Of a DNA stretch of 64,000 bases, positions 36,485 through 48,805 are shown in pieces. The DNA comes from Prosopocoilus inquinatus (Eukaryota > Arthropoda > Insecta > Coleoptera > Lucanidae), in the NCBI GenBank assembly GCA_036172665.1, contig CM069873.1, forward strand, positions 35,888,001-35,952,000, given 5' to 3'. How positions within the stretch are numbered: position 1 is the first letter of the stretch; each line of letters starts with the position of its first letter. The notes below the pieces were generated by a model, which saw only the letters and a program-made list of their open reading frames with translations, did no database searches and was not told where the DNA came from. Made by a program: the position numbers and the translations under genes.

Positions 36485-38570
36485 ATCGATCCTTACTCAT
36501 CTATAATGTTATTTGACGTTTCGATGGACTCTAGTAACTCTGATGTGAGATACGAAGTTTTTGGACGCAGCAGGAGCTGGAAGTAGTTTTAAACGAAACA
36601 ACACGTATTAGCGTTGTTCCTGTGATGTATCTAATCGATCCTTACTCATCTATCATGTTATTTGACGTTTGGATGGACTATAGTAACTCTGATGTGAGAT
36701 ACAAAGTTCTCGGACGCAGCAGAAGCTGGAAATAGTTTTAAACGAAACAAAACACATTAGCGTTGTTCCTGTGATGTATCTAATCTATCCTTACTCATCT
36801 ATCATATTATTTGACGTTTGGATGGACTCCAGTAACTCTGATGTGAGATACAAAGTTCTCGGACGCAGCAGAAGCTGGAAATAGTTTTGAAGGAAACAAC
36901 ACGTATTAACGTTGTTCCTGTGATGTATCTAATCGATCCTTACTTATCTATCATGTTATTTGACCTTTGGATGGACTCCAGTAACTCTGATGTGAGATAC
37001 AAAGTTTTCGAACGCAGCAGAAGCTGGAGATAGTTTTAAACGAAACAACACGCATTAGCGTTGTTCCTGTGATGTATCTAATCGATCCTTATTCATCTAT
37101 CATGTTATTTGGCGTTTCGATGGACTCCAGTAACTCTGATGTGAGATACAAAGTTTTCGGACGCAGCAGAAGCTGGAAATAGTTTTGAACGAAACAACAC
37201 GTATTACCGTTGTTCCTGTGATGTATCTAATCGATCCTTACTTAGCTACTATGTTATTTGAGGTTTCGATGGACTCCAATAACTCTGATGTGAGATACAA
37301 AGTTTTCGGACGCAGCAGAAGCTGGAAATAGTTTTAAACGAAACAACACGCATTACCGTTGTTCCTGTGATGTATCTAATCGATCCTTACTCATCTAGCA
37401 TGTTATTTGGCGTTTCGATGGACTCCAGTAACTCTGATGTGAGATACAAAGTTCTCGGACGCAGCAGGAGCTGGAAATAGTTTTAAACGAAACAACACGT
37501 ATTAGCGTTGTTCCTGTGATGTATCTAATCGATCCTTACTCATCTATAATGTTATTTGACGTTTCGATGGACTCTAGTAACTCTGATGTGAGATACGAAG
37601 TTTTTGGACGCAGCAGGAGCTGGAAGTAGTTTTAAACGAAACAACACGTATTAGCGTTGTTCCTGTGATGTATCTAATCGATCCTTACTCATCTATCATG
37701 TTATTTGACGTTTGGATGGACTATAGTAACTCTGATGTGAGATACAAAGTTCTCGGACGCAGCAGAAGCTGGAAATAGTTTTAAACGAAACAAAACACAT
37801 TAGCGTTGTTCCTGTGATGTATCTAATCGATCCTTACTCATCTATCATGTTATTTGACGTTTGGATGGACTCCAGTAACTCTGATGTGAGATACAAAGTT
37901 CTCGGACGCAGCAGAAGCTGGAAATAGTTTTGAAGGAAACAACACGTATTAACGTTGTTCCTGTGATGTATCTAATCGATCCTTACTTATCTATCATGTT
38001 ATTTGACGTTTGGATGGACTCCAGTAACTCTGATGTGAGATACAAAGTTTTCGGACGCAGCAGAAGCTGGAGATAGTTTTAAACGAAACAACACGCATTA
38101 GCGTTGTTCCTGTGATGTATCTAATCGATCCTTATTCATCTATCATGTTATTTGGCGTTTCGATGGACTCCAGTAACTCTGATGTGAGATACAAAGTTTT
38201 CGGACGCAGCAGAAGCTGGAAATAGTTTTGAACGAAACAACACGTATTACCGTTGTTCCTGTGATGTATCTAATCGATCCTTACTTAGCTACTATGTTAT
38301 TTGAGGTTTCGATGGACTCCAATAACTCTGATGTGAGATACAAAGTTTTCGGACGCAGCAGAAGCTGGAAATAGTTTTAAAAGAAACAACACGCATTACC
38401 GTTGTTCCTGTGATGTATCTAATCGATCCTTACTCATCTAGCATGTTATTTGGCGTTTCGATGGACTCCAGTAACTCTGATGTGAGATACAAAGTTCTCG
38501 GACGCAGCAGGAGCTGGAAATAATTTTAAACGAAACAACACGTATTAGCGTTGTTCCTGTGATGTATCTA
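36485..38570. repeat. Second seven-monomer duplication (2 x 1043 bp)
   Basis: 36485-37527 and 37528-38570 share the order CTATAATG with GGAAGTAG; GGACTATAG with AAAACACATTAG; a TTTTGAAGG monomer with TATTAACG; a GGAGATAG monomer; CCTTATTCATC; TTGAGGTTTCG with CCAATAAC; and CATCTAGCATG. The GGAAGTAG change at 36579 recurs at 37622. Private differences include TAATCTATCC and ATCATATTATT near 36783-36810, and GACCTTTGG near 36963, in the first copy. This is a rearranged relative of the seven-monomer unit at 33355. Confidence 0.85.
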
Positions 38571-39017
38571 ATCGATCCTTGTTTATCTATCATGTTATTT
38601 GACGTTTCGATGGACTCTAGTAATTCTGATGTGAGATACAAAGCTTTCGGACGCAGCAGAAGCTGGAAATAGTTTTGAACGAAACAACACGTATTAGCGT
38701 TGTTCCTGTGATGTATCTAATCGATCCTTACTCATCTATCATGTTATTTTTCGTTTCGATGGACTCCAGTAACTCTGATGTGAGATACAAAGCTTTCGGA
38801 CGCAGCAGAAGCTGGAAATAATTTTGAACGAAACAACACGTATTAGCGTTGTTCCTGTGATGTATCTAATCGATCCTTACTTAGCTACTATGTTATTTCA
38901 CGCTTCGATGGACTCCAATAACTCTGATGTGAGATACAAAGTTTTCGGACGCAGCAGAAGCTGGAAATAGTATTAAACGAAACAACACGCATTAGCGTTG
39001 TTCCTGTGATGTATCTA

Positions 39018-39127
39018 ATCGATCCTTACTTATCTATCATGTTATTTGACGTTTGGATGGACTCCAGTAACTCTGATGTGAGATACAAAGTTCTCGGACG
39101 CAGCTGAAGCTTCCTGTGATGTATTTA
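39018..39127. repeat. 110-bp truncated monomer (39-bp deletion)
   Basis: CGCAGCTGAAGC joins directly to TTCCTGTGATG. The intact relatives at 49104-49252 and about 54763-54911 have 39 further bases at this point, covering AAATAGTTTT, the left dyad arm, the spacer and most of the right arm. The join falls at a short TT/TG-rich identity. It is the shortest monomer in the window and the only one that lacks the dyad altogether. Confidence 0.93.
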
Positions 39128-40618
39128 ATCGATCCTTACTCATCTATCATGATATTTGACTTTTGAATGGACTCCAGTAACTCTGATGTGAGATACAAAG
39201 TTCTCGGACGCAGCAGAAGCTGGAAATAGTTTTGAACGAAACAACACGTATTAGCGTTGTTCCTGTGATGTATCTAATCGATCCTTACTTATCTACTATG
39301 TTATTTGACGTTTCGATGGACTCCAGTAACTCTGATGTGAGATACGAAATTTTCGAACGCAACAGAATCTGGAAATAGTTTTAAATGAAACAACACGCAT
39401 TAGCGTTGTTCCTGTGATGTATCTAATCGATCCTTACTCATCTATCATGTTATTTGACGTTTCGATGGACTCTAGTAACTCTGATGTGAGATACGAAGTT
39501 TTTGGACGCAGCAGGAGCTGGAAATAGTTTTAAACGAAACAACACGTATTAGCGTTGTTCCTGTGATGTATCTAATCGCTCCTTACTTAGCTACTATGTT
39601 ATTTGACGTTTCGATGGACTCCAGTAACTCTAATGTGAGATACGAAATTTTCGGACGCAGCAGAAGCTGGAAATAGTTTTAAACGAAACAACACGCATTA
39701 GCGTTGTTCCTGTGATGTATCTAATCGATCCTTACTCATCTATCATGTTATTTGACGTTTGGATGGACTCCAGTAACTCTGATGTGAGATACAAAGTTCT
39801 CGGACGCAGCAGAAGCTGGAAATAGTTTTGAACGAAACAACACCTATTAGCGTTGTTCCTGTGATGTATCTAATCGATCCTTACTCATCTATCATGTTAT
39901 TTGACGTTTGAATGGACTCCAGTAACTCTAATGTGAGATACAAAGTTCTCGGACGCAGCAGAAGCTGGAAATAGGTTTTGAACGAAACAACACGTATTAG
40001 CGTTGTTCCTGTGATGTATCTAATCGATCCTTACTTATCTACTATGTTATTTGACGTTTCGATGGACTCCAGTAACTCTGATGCGAGAGACGAAATTTTC
40101 GAACGCAGCAGAATCTGGAAATAGTTTTAAATGAAACAACACGCATTAGCGTTGTTCCTGTGATGTATCTAATCGATCCTTACTCATCTATAATGTTATT
40201 TGACGTTTCGATGGACTCTAGTAACTCTGATGTGAGATACGAAATTTTCGAACGCAGCAGAATCTGGAAATAGTTTTAAATGAAACAACACGCATTAGCG
40301 TTGTTCCTGTGATGTATCTAATCGATCCTTACTCATCTATCATGTTATTTGACGTTTCGATGGACTCTAGTAACTCTGATGTGAGATACGAAGTTTTTGG
40401 ACGCAGCAGGAGCTGGAAATAGTTTTAAACGAAACAACACGTATTAGCGTTGTTCCTGTGATGTATCTAATCGCTCCTTACTTAGCTACTATGTTATTTG
40501 ACGTTTCGATGGACTCCAGTAACTCTAATGTGAGATACGAAATTTTCGGACGCAGCAGAAGCTGGAAATAGTTTTAAACGAAACAACACGTATTAGCGTT
40601 GTTCCTGTGATGTATCTA

Positions 40619-40764
40619 ATCGATCCTTACTCATCTATCATGTTATTTGACGTTTGGATGGACTCCAGTAACTGATGTGAGACACAAAGTTCTCGGACGC
40701 AGCAGAAGCTGGAAATAGTTTTGAACGAAACAACACGTATTAGCGTTGTTCCTGTGAGTATCTA
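40619..40764. repeat. 146-bp monomer with two linked deletions
   Basis: This monomer carries the AGTAACTGATG 2-bp deletion and also GTGAGTATC in place of GTGATGTATC (one T lost). The identical pair of deletions appears only at 52381-52526. The two are 79 monomers apart, so they derive from a single ancestor and link unit 0 with the 48.8-54.5 kb unit more closely than with the unit between them. Confidence 0.9.
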
Positions 40765-43446
40765 ATCGATCCTTACTTATCTATCATGTTATCTGACGTT
40801 TGGATGGACTCCAGTAACTCTGATGTGAGATACAATGTTTTCGGACGCAGCAGAAGCTGGAGATAGTTTTAAACGAAACAACACGCATTAGCGTTGTTCC
40901 TGTGATGTATCTAATCGATCCTTACTCATCTATCATGTTATTTGGCGTTTCGATGGACTCCAGTAACTCTGATGTGAGATACAAAGTTTTCGGACGCAGC
41001 AGAAGCTGGAAATAGTTTTGAACGAAACAACACGTATTAGCGTTGTTCCTGCGATGTATCTAATCGATCCTTACTTAGCTACTATGTTATTTGACGTTTC
41101 GATGGACTACAATAACTCTGATGTGAGATACAAAGTTTTTGGACGCAGCAGAAGCTGGAAATAGTTTTAAACGAAACAACACGCATTAGCGTTGTTCCTG
41201 TGATGTATCTAATCGATCCTTACTCATCTATCATGTTATTTGACGTTTGGATGGACTCCAGTAACTCTGATGTGAGATACAAAGTTCTCGGACGCAGCAG
41301 AAGCTGGAAATAGTTTTGAACGAAACAACACCTATTAGCGTTGTTCCTGTGATGTATCTAATCGATCCTTACTCATCTATCATGTTATTTGACGTTTGAA
41401 TGGACTCCAGTAACTCTAATGTGAGATACAAAGTTCTCGGACGCAGCAGAAGCTGGAAATAGGTTTTGAACGAAACAACACGTATTAGCGTTGTTCCTGT
41501 GATGTATCTAATCGATCCTTACTTATCTACTATGTTATTTGACGTTTCGATGGACTCCAGTAACTCTGATGTGAGAGACGAAATTTTCGAACGCAGCAGA
41601 ATCTGGAAATAGTTTTAAATGAAACAACACGCATTAGCGTTGTTCCTGTGATGTATCTAATCGATCCTTACTCATCTATAATGTTATTTGACGTTTCGAT
41701 GGACTCTAGTAACTCTGATGTGAGATACGAAGTTTTGGACGCAGCAGGAGCTGGAAGTAGTTTTAAACGAAACAACACGTATTAGCGTTGTTCCTGTGAT
41801 GTATCTAATCGATCCTTACTCATCTATCATGTTATTTGACGTTTGGATGGACTATAGTAACTCTGATGTGAGATACAAAGTTCTCGGACGCAGCAGAAGC
41901 TGGAAATAGTTTTAAACGAAACAAAACGCATTAGCGTTGTTCCTGTGATGTATCTAATCGATCCTTACTCATCTATCATGTTATTTGACGTTTGGATGGA
42001 CTCCAGTAACTCTGATGTGAGATACAAAGTTCTCGGACGCAGCAGAAGCTGGAAATAGTTTTGAAGGAAACAACACGTATTAACGTTGTTACTGTGATGT
42101 ATCTAATCGATCCTTACTTATCTATCATGTTATTTGACGTTTGGATGGACTCCAGTAACTCTGATGTGAGATACAAAGTTATCGGACGCAGCAGAAGCTG
42201 GAGATAGTTTTAAACGAAACAACACGCATTAGCGTTGTTCCTGTGATGTATCTAATCGATCCTTATTCATCTATCATGTTATTTGGCGTTTCGATGGACT
42301 CCAGTAACTCTGATGTGAGATACAAAGTTTTCGGACGCAGCAGAAGCTGGAAATAGTTTTGAACGAAACAACACGTATTACCGTTGTTCCTGTGATGTAT
42401 CTAATCGATCCTTACTTAGCTACTATGTTATTTGAGGTTTCGATGGACTCCAATAACTCTGATGTGAGATACAAAGTTTTCGGACGCAGCAGAAGCTGGA
42501 AATAGTTTTAAACGAAACAACACGCATTACCGTTGTTCCTGTGATGTATCTAATCGATCCTTACTCATCTAGCATGTTATTTGGCGTTTCGATGGACTCC
42601 AGTAACTCTGATGTGAGATACAAAGTTCTCGGACGCAGCAGGAGCTGGAAATAGTTTTAAACGAAACAACACGTATTAGCGTTGTTCCTGTGATGTATCT
42701 AATCGATCCTTGTATATCTATCATGTTATTTGACGTTTCGATGGACTCTAGTAATTCTGATGTGACATACGAAGTTTTTGGGCGCAGCAGGAGCTGGAAA
42801 TAGTTTTAAAAGAAGCAACACGTATTAGCGTTGGTCCTGTGATGTATCTAATCGATCCTTACTTAGCTACTATGTTATTTGACGTTTCGATGGACTCCAG
42901 TAACTCTAATGTGAGATACGAAATTTTCGGACGCAGCAGAAGCTGGAAATAGTTTTAAACGAAACAACACGTATTAGCGTTGTTCCTGTGATGTATCTAA
43001 TCGATCCTTACTCATCTATCCTGTTATTTGACGTTTGGATGGACTCCAGTAACTCTGGTGTGAGATACAAAGTTCTCGGACGCAGCAGAAGCTGGAGATA
43101 GTTTTAAACGAAACAACACGCATTAGCGTTGTTCCTGTGATGTATCTAATCGATCCTTACTCATCTATCATGTTATTTTTCGTTTCGATGGACTCCAGTA
43201 ACTCTGATGTGAGATACAAAGCTTTCGGACGCAGCAGAAGCTGGAAATAGTTTTGAACGAAACAACACGTATTAGCGTTGTTCCTGTGATGTATCTAATC
43301 GATCCTTACTTAGCTACTATGTTATTTCACGCTTCGATGGACTCCAATAACTCTGATGTGAGATACAAAGTTTTCGGACGCAGCAGAAGCTGGAAATAGT
43401 TTTAAACGAAACAACACGCATTAGCGTTGTTCCTGTGATGTATCTA

Positions 43447-43595
43447 ATCGATCCTTACTTATCTATCATGTTATTTGACTTTTGAATGGACTCCAGTAAC
43501 TCTGATGTGAGATACAAAGTTCTCGGACGCAGCAGAAGCTGGAAATAGTTTTGAACGAAACAACACGTATTAGCGTTGTTCCTGTGATGTATCTA
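43447..43595. repeat. Fused (chimeric) monomer
   Basis: The first part (CTTATCTATCATG) matches the front of the monomer at 49104, and the rest (GACTTTTGAATGG) matches the next monomer at 49253. The two are separate in the later units and in unit 0, where the first is truncated. The join lies in the shared TTATTTGAC. This is the expected product of an exchange between adjacent monomers that deletes exactly one unit length. Confidence 0.8.
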
Positions 43596-46422
43596 ATCGA
43601 TCCTTACTTATCTACTATGTTATTTGACGTTTCGATGGACTCCAGTAACTCTGTTGTGAGATACGAAATTTTCGAACGCAGCAGAATCTGGAAATAGTTT
43701 TAAATGAAACAACACGCATTAGCGTTGTTCCTGTGATGTATCTAATGGATCCTTACTCATCTATCATGTTATTTGACGTTTCGATGGACTCTAGTAACTC
43801 TGATGTGAGATACGAAGTTTTTGGATGCAGCAGGAGCTGGAAATAGTTTTAAACGAAACAACACGTATTAGCGTTGTTCCTGTGATGTATCTAATCGCTC
43901 CTTACTTAGCTACTATGTTATTTGACGTTTCGATGGACTCCAGTAACTCTAATGTGAGATACGAAATTTTCGGACGCAGCAGAAGCTGGAAATAGTTTTA
44001 AACGAAACAACACGTATTAGCGTTGTTCCTGTGATGTATCTAATCGATCCTTACTCATCTATCATGTTATTTGACGTTTGGATGGACTCCAGTAACTGAT
44101 GTGAGATACAAAGTTCTCGGACGCAGCAGAAGCTGGAAATAGTTTTGAACGAAACAACACGTATTAGCGTTGTTCCTGTGATGTATCTAATCGATCCTTA
44201 CTTATCTATCATGTTATCTGACGTTTGGATGGACTCCAGTAACTCTGATGTGAGATACAATGTTTTCGGACGCAGCAGAAGCTGGAGATAGTTTTAAACG
44301 AAACAACACGCATTAGCGTTGTTCCTGTGATGTATCTAATCGATCCTTACTCATCTATCATGTTATTTGGCGTTTCGATGGACTCCAGTAACTCTGATGT
44401 GAGATACAAAGTTTTCGGACGCAGCAGAAGCTGGAAATAGTTTTAAACGAAACAACACGCATTAGCGTTGTTCCTGTGATGTATCTAATGGATCCTTACT
44501 CATCTATCATGTTATTTGACGTTTCGATGGACTCTAGTAACTCTGATGTGAGATACGAAGTTTTTGGATGCAGCAGGAGCTGGAAATAGTTTTAAACGAA
44601 ACAACACGTATTAGCGTTGTTCCTGTGATGTATCTAATCGCTCCTTACTTAGCTACTATGTTATTTGACCTTTCGATGGACTCCAGTAACTCTAATGTGA
44701 GATACGAAATTTTCGGACGCAGCAGAAGCTGGAAATAGTTTTAAACGAAACAACACGTATTAGCGTTGTTCCTGTGATGTATCTAATCGATCCTTACTCA
44801 TCTATCATGTTATTTGACGTTTGGATGGACTCCAGTAACTGATGTGAGATACAAAGTTCTCGGACGCTGCAGAAGCTGGAAATAGTTTTGAACGAAACAA
44901 CACGTATTAGCGTTGTTCCTGTGATGTATCTAATCGATCCTTACTTATCTATCATGTTATCTGACGTTTGGATGGACTCCAGTAACTCTGATGTGAGATA
45001 CAAAGTTTTCGGAAGCAGCAGAAGCTGGAAATAGTTTTGAACGAAACAACACGTATTAGCGTTGTTCCTGTGATGTATCTAATCGATCCTTACTTAGCTA
45101 CTATGTTATTTGACGTTTCGATGGACTCCAATAACTCTGATGTGAGATACAAAGTTTTCGGACGCAGCAGAAGCTGGAAATAGTTTTAAACGAAACAACA
45201 CGCATTAGCGTTGTTCCTGTGATGTATCTAATCGATCCTTACTCATCTATCATTATATTTGACGTTTGGATGGACTACAGTAACTCTGATGTGAGATACA
45301 AAGTTTACGGACGCAGCAGAAGCTGGAAATAGTTTTAATCGAAACAACACGCATTAGCGTTGTTCCTGTGATGTATCTAATCGATCCTTACTCATCTATC
45401 ATGTTATTTGGCGTTTCGATGGACTCCAGAAACTTTGATGTGAGATACGAAGTTCTCGGACGCAGCTGAAGCTGGAAATAGTTTTAAATGAAACAACACG
45501 TACTAGCGTTGTTCCTGTGATATATCTAATCGATCCTTACTCATCTATCATGTTATTTGACGTTTGGATGGACTCCAGTAACTCTGATGTGAGGTACAAA
45601 GTTTTCGGACGCAGCAGAAGCTGGAAATAGTTTTAAATGAAACAACACCCATTAGCGTTGTTCCTGTGATGTATCTAATGGATCCTTACTCATATATCAT
45701 GTTATTTGACGTTTCGATGGACTCTAGTAACTCTGATGTGAGATACGAAGTTTTTGGACGCAGCAGGAGCTGGAAATAGTTTTAAACGAAACAACACGTA
45801 TTAGCGTTGTTCCTGTGATGTATCTAATCGATCCTTACTCATCTATCATGTTATTTGACGTTTGGATGGACTCCAGTAACTCTGATGTGAGATACAATGT
45901 TCTCGGACGCAGCAGAAGCTGGAAATAGTTTTGAACGAAACAACACGTATTAGCGTTGTTCCTGTGATGTATCTAATCGATCCTTACTCATCTATCATGT
46001 TATTTGACGTTTGGATGGACTCCAGTAACTCTGATGTGAGATACAAAGTATTCGGACGCAGCAGAAGCTGGAAATAGTTTTGAACGAAACAACACGTATT
46101 AGCGTTGTTCCTGTGATGTATCTGATCGATCCTTACTCATCTATCATGTTATTTGGCGTTTCGATGGACTCCAGTAACTCTGATGTGAGATACAAAGTTT
46201 TCGGACGCAGCAGAAGCTGGAAATAGTTTTGAACGAAACAACACGTATTAGCGTTGTTCCTGTGATGTATCTAATCGATCCTTACTTAGCTACTATGTTA
46301 TTTGACGTTTCGATGGACTCCAATAACTCTGATGTGAGATACAAAGTTTTCGGACGCAGCAGAAGCTGGAAATAGTTTTAAACGAAACAACACGCATTAG
46401 CGTTGTTCCTGTGATGTATCTA

Positions 46423-46572
46423 ATCGATCCTTACTCATCTATCATTATATTTGACGTTTGGATGGGACTACAGTAACTCTGATGTGAAATACAAAGTTTA
46501 CGGACGCAGCAGAAGCTGGAAATAGTTTTAAACGAAACAACACGCATTACCGTTGTTCCTGTGATGTATCTA
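46423..46572. repeat. 150-bp monomer with inserted base (GATGGGACTACAG)
   Basis: First of six monomers with an extra G or C in GGATGGACTAC. The others start at 51635, 57294 (C), 58932, 60868 (C) and 61910. All carry GTGAAATAC. Five also carry ATTATATTTG and GTTTACGG; the exception is 58932, which has ATGTTATTTG and GTTAACGG. It is a lineage marker limited to the right third of the window. Confidence 0.9.
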
Positions 46573-48805
46573 ATCAATCCTTACTCATCTATCATTATAT
46601 TTGACGTTTGGATGGACTACAGTAACTCTGATGTGAGATACAAAGTTCTCGGACGCAGCAGAAGCTGGAAATAGTTTTGAACGAAACAACACGTATTAGC
46701 GTTGTTCCTGTGATGTATCTAATCGATCCTTACTTATCTACTATGTTATTTGACGTTTCGATGGACTCCAGTAACTCTGATGTGAGATACGAAATTTTCG
46801 AACGCAGCAGAATCTGGAAATAGTTTTAAATGAAACAACACGCATTAGCGTTGTTCCTGTGATGTATCTAATCGATCCTTACTCATCTATCATGTTATTT
46901 GACGTTTCGATGGACTCTAGTAACTCTGATGTGAGATACGAAGTTTTTGGACGCAGCAGGAGCTGGAAATAGTTTTAAACGAAACAACACGTATTAGCGT
47001 TGTTCCTGTGATGTATCTAATCGATCCTTACTCATCTATCATGTTATTTGACGTTTGGATGGACTCCAGTAACTGATGTGAGATACAAAGTTTTTGGACG
47101 CAGCAGAAGCTGGAAATAGTTTTAAACGAAACAACACGCATTAGCGTTGTTCCTGTGATGTATCTAATCGATCCTTACTCATCTATCATGTTATTTGACG
47201 TTTGGATGGACTCCAGTAACTCTGATGTGAGATACAAAGTTCTCGGACGCAGCAGAAGCTGGAAATAGTTTTGAACGAAACAACACCTATTAGCGTTGTT
47301 CCTGTGATGTATCTAATCGATCCTTACTCATCTATCATGTTATTTGACGTTTGAATGGACTCCAGTAACTCTGATGTGAGATACAAAGTTCTCGGACGCA
47401 GCAGAAGCTGGAAATAGGTTTTGAACGAAACAACACGTATTAGCGTTGTTCCTGTGATGTATCTAATCGATCCTTACTTATCTACTATGTTATTTGACGT
47501 TTCGATGGACTCCAGTAACTCTGATGTGAGAGACGAAATTTTCGAACGCAGCAGAATCTGGAAATAGTTTTAAATGAAACAACACGCATTAGCGTTGTTC
47601 CTGTGATGTATCTAATCGATCCTTACTCATCTATCATGTTATTTGACGTTTGGATGGACTATAGTAGCTCTGATGTGAGATACAAAGTTCTCGGACGCAG
47701 CAGAAGCTGGAAATAGTTTTAAACGAAACAAAACGCATTAGCGTTGTTCCTGTGATGTATCTAATCGATCCTTACTCATCTATCATGTTATTTGACGTTT
47801 GGATGGACTCCAGTAACTCTGATGTGAGATACAAAGTTCTCGGACGCAGCAGAAGCTGGAAATAGTTTTAAACGAAACAACACGTATTAACGTTGTTACT
47901 GTGATGTATCTAATCGATCCTTACTTATCTATCATGTTATTTGACGTTTGGATGGACTCCAGTAACTCTGATGTGAGATACAAAGTTTTCGGACGCAGCA
48001 GAAGCTGGAAATAGTTTTGAACGAAACAACACGTATTACCGTTGTTCCTGTGATGTATCTAATCGATCCTTACTTAGCTACTATGTTATTTGAGGTTTCG
48101 ATGGACTCCAATAACTCTGATGTGAGATACAAAGTTTTCGGACGCAGCAGAAGCTGGAAATAGTTTTAAACGAAACAACACGCATTACCGTTGTTCCTGT
48201 GATGTATCTAATCGATCCTTACTCATCTAGCATGTTATTTGGCGTTTCGATGGACTCCAGTAACTCTGATGTGAGATACAAAGTTCTCGGACGCAGCAGG
48301 AGCTGGAAATAGTTTTAAACGAAACAACACGTATTAGCGTTGTTCCTGTGATGTATCTAATCGATCCTTGTATATCTATCATGTTATTTGACGTTTCGAT
48401 GGACTCTAGTAATTCTGATGTGACATACGAAGTTTTTGGGCGCAGCAGGAGCTGGAAATAGTTTTAAAAGAAGCAACACGTATTAGCGTTGGTCCTGTGA
48501 TGTATCTAATCGATCCTTACTTAGCTACTATGTTATTTGACGTTTCGATGGACTCCAGTAACTCTAATGTGAGATACGAAATTTTCGGACGCAGCAGAAG
48601 CTGGAAATAGTTTTAAACGAAACAACACGTATTAGCTTGTTCCTGTGATGTATCTAATCGATCCTTACTCATCTATCCTGTTATTTGACGTTTGGATGGA
48701 CTCCAGTAACTCTGGTGTGAGATACAAAGTTCTCGGACGCAGCAGAAGCTGGAGATAGTTTTAAACGAAACAACACGCATTAGCGTTGTTCCTGTGATGT
48801 ATCTA

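Larger units (their letters stand above)
38720..43148. repeat. Higher-order unit 0, 30 monomers (4429 bp)
   Basis: It begins at the ATTTTTCG monomer (T-run at 38747) and runs to the next such monomer (43176). It contains the 110-bp monomer (39018-39127), two G-insertion monomers, the 146-bp monomer at 40619-40764 and a 148-bp monomer at 41660-41807 (one T lost from GTTTTTGG). Its order resembles the following units but it lacks several monomers. It looks like a deleted or differently exchanged member of the same higher-order family. Confidence 0.75.
43149..48805. repeat. Higher-order unit 1, 38 monomers (5657 bp)
   Basis: The unit lies between successive ATTTTTCG monomers (43176 and 48833). 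Compared with the next unit it has a five-monomer internal duplication, so that AGTAACTGATG occurs twice, at 44043 and 44786. It also has a fused monomer at 43447-43595, the GATGGGACTACAG insertion monomer at 46423-46572, a third AGTAACTGATG monomer at 47020, and a 148-bp monomer at 48509-48656 (ATTAGCTTG). The total equals unit 2 in monomer number only because gains and losses cancel. Confidence 0.85.

Noticed and set aside
38438..38641. A 67-codon open reading frame on the minus strand, opening with TTG
   Set aside because: It lies wholly inside two ordinary satellite monomers. It is open only because CCTTGTTTATC replaces CCTTACTCATC and so removes a stop. It has no ATG at its start, no recognisable protein features, and the frame shifts by two in each monomer. 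It is a chance ORF.
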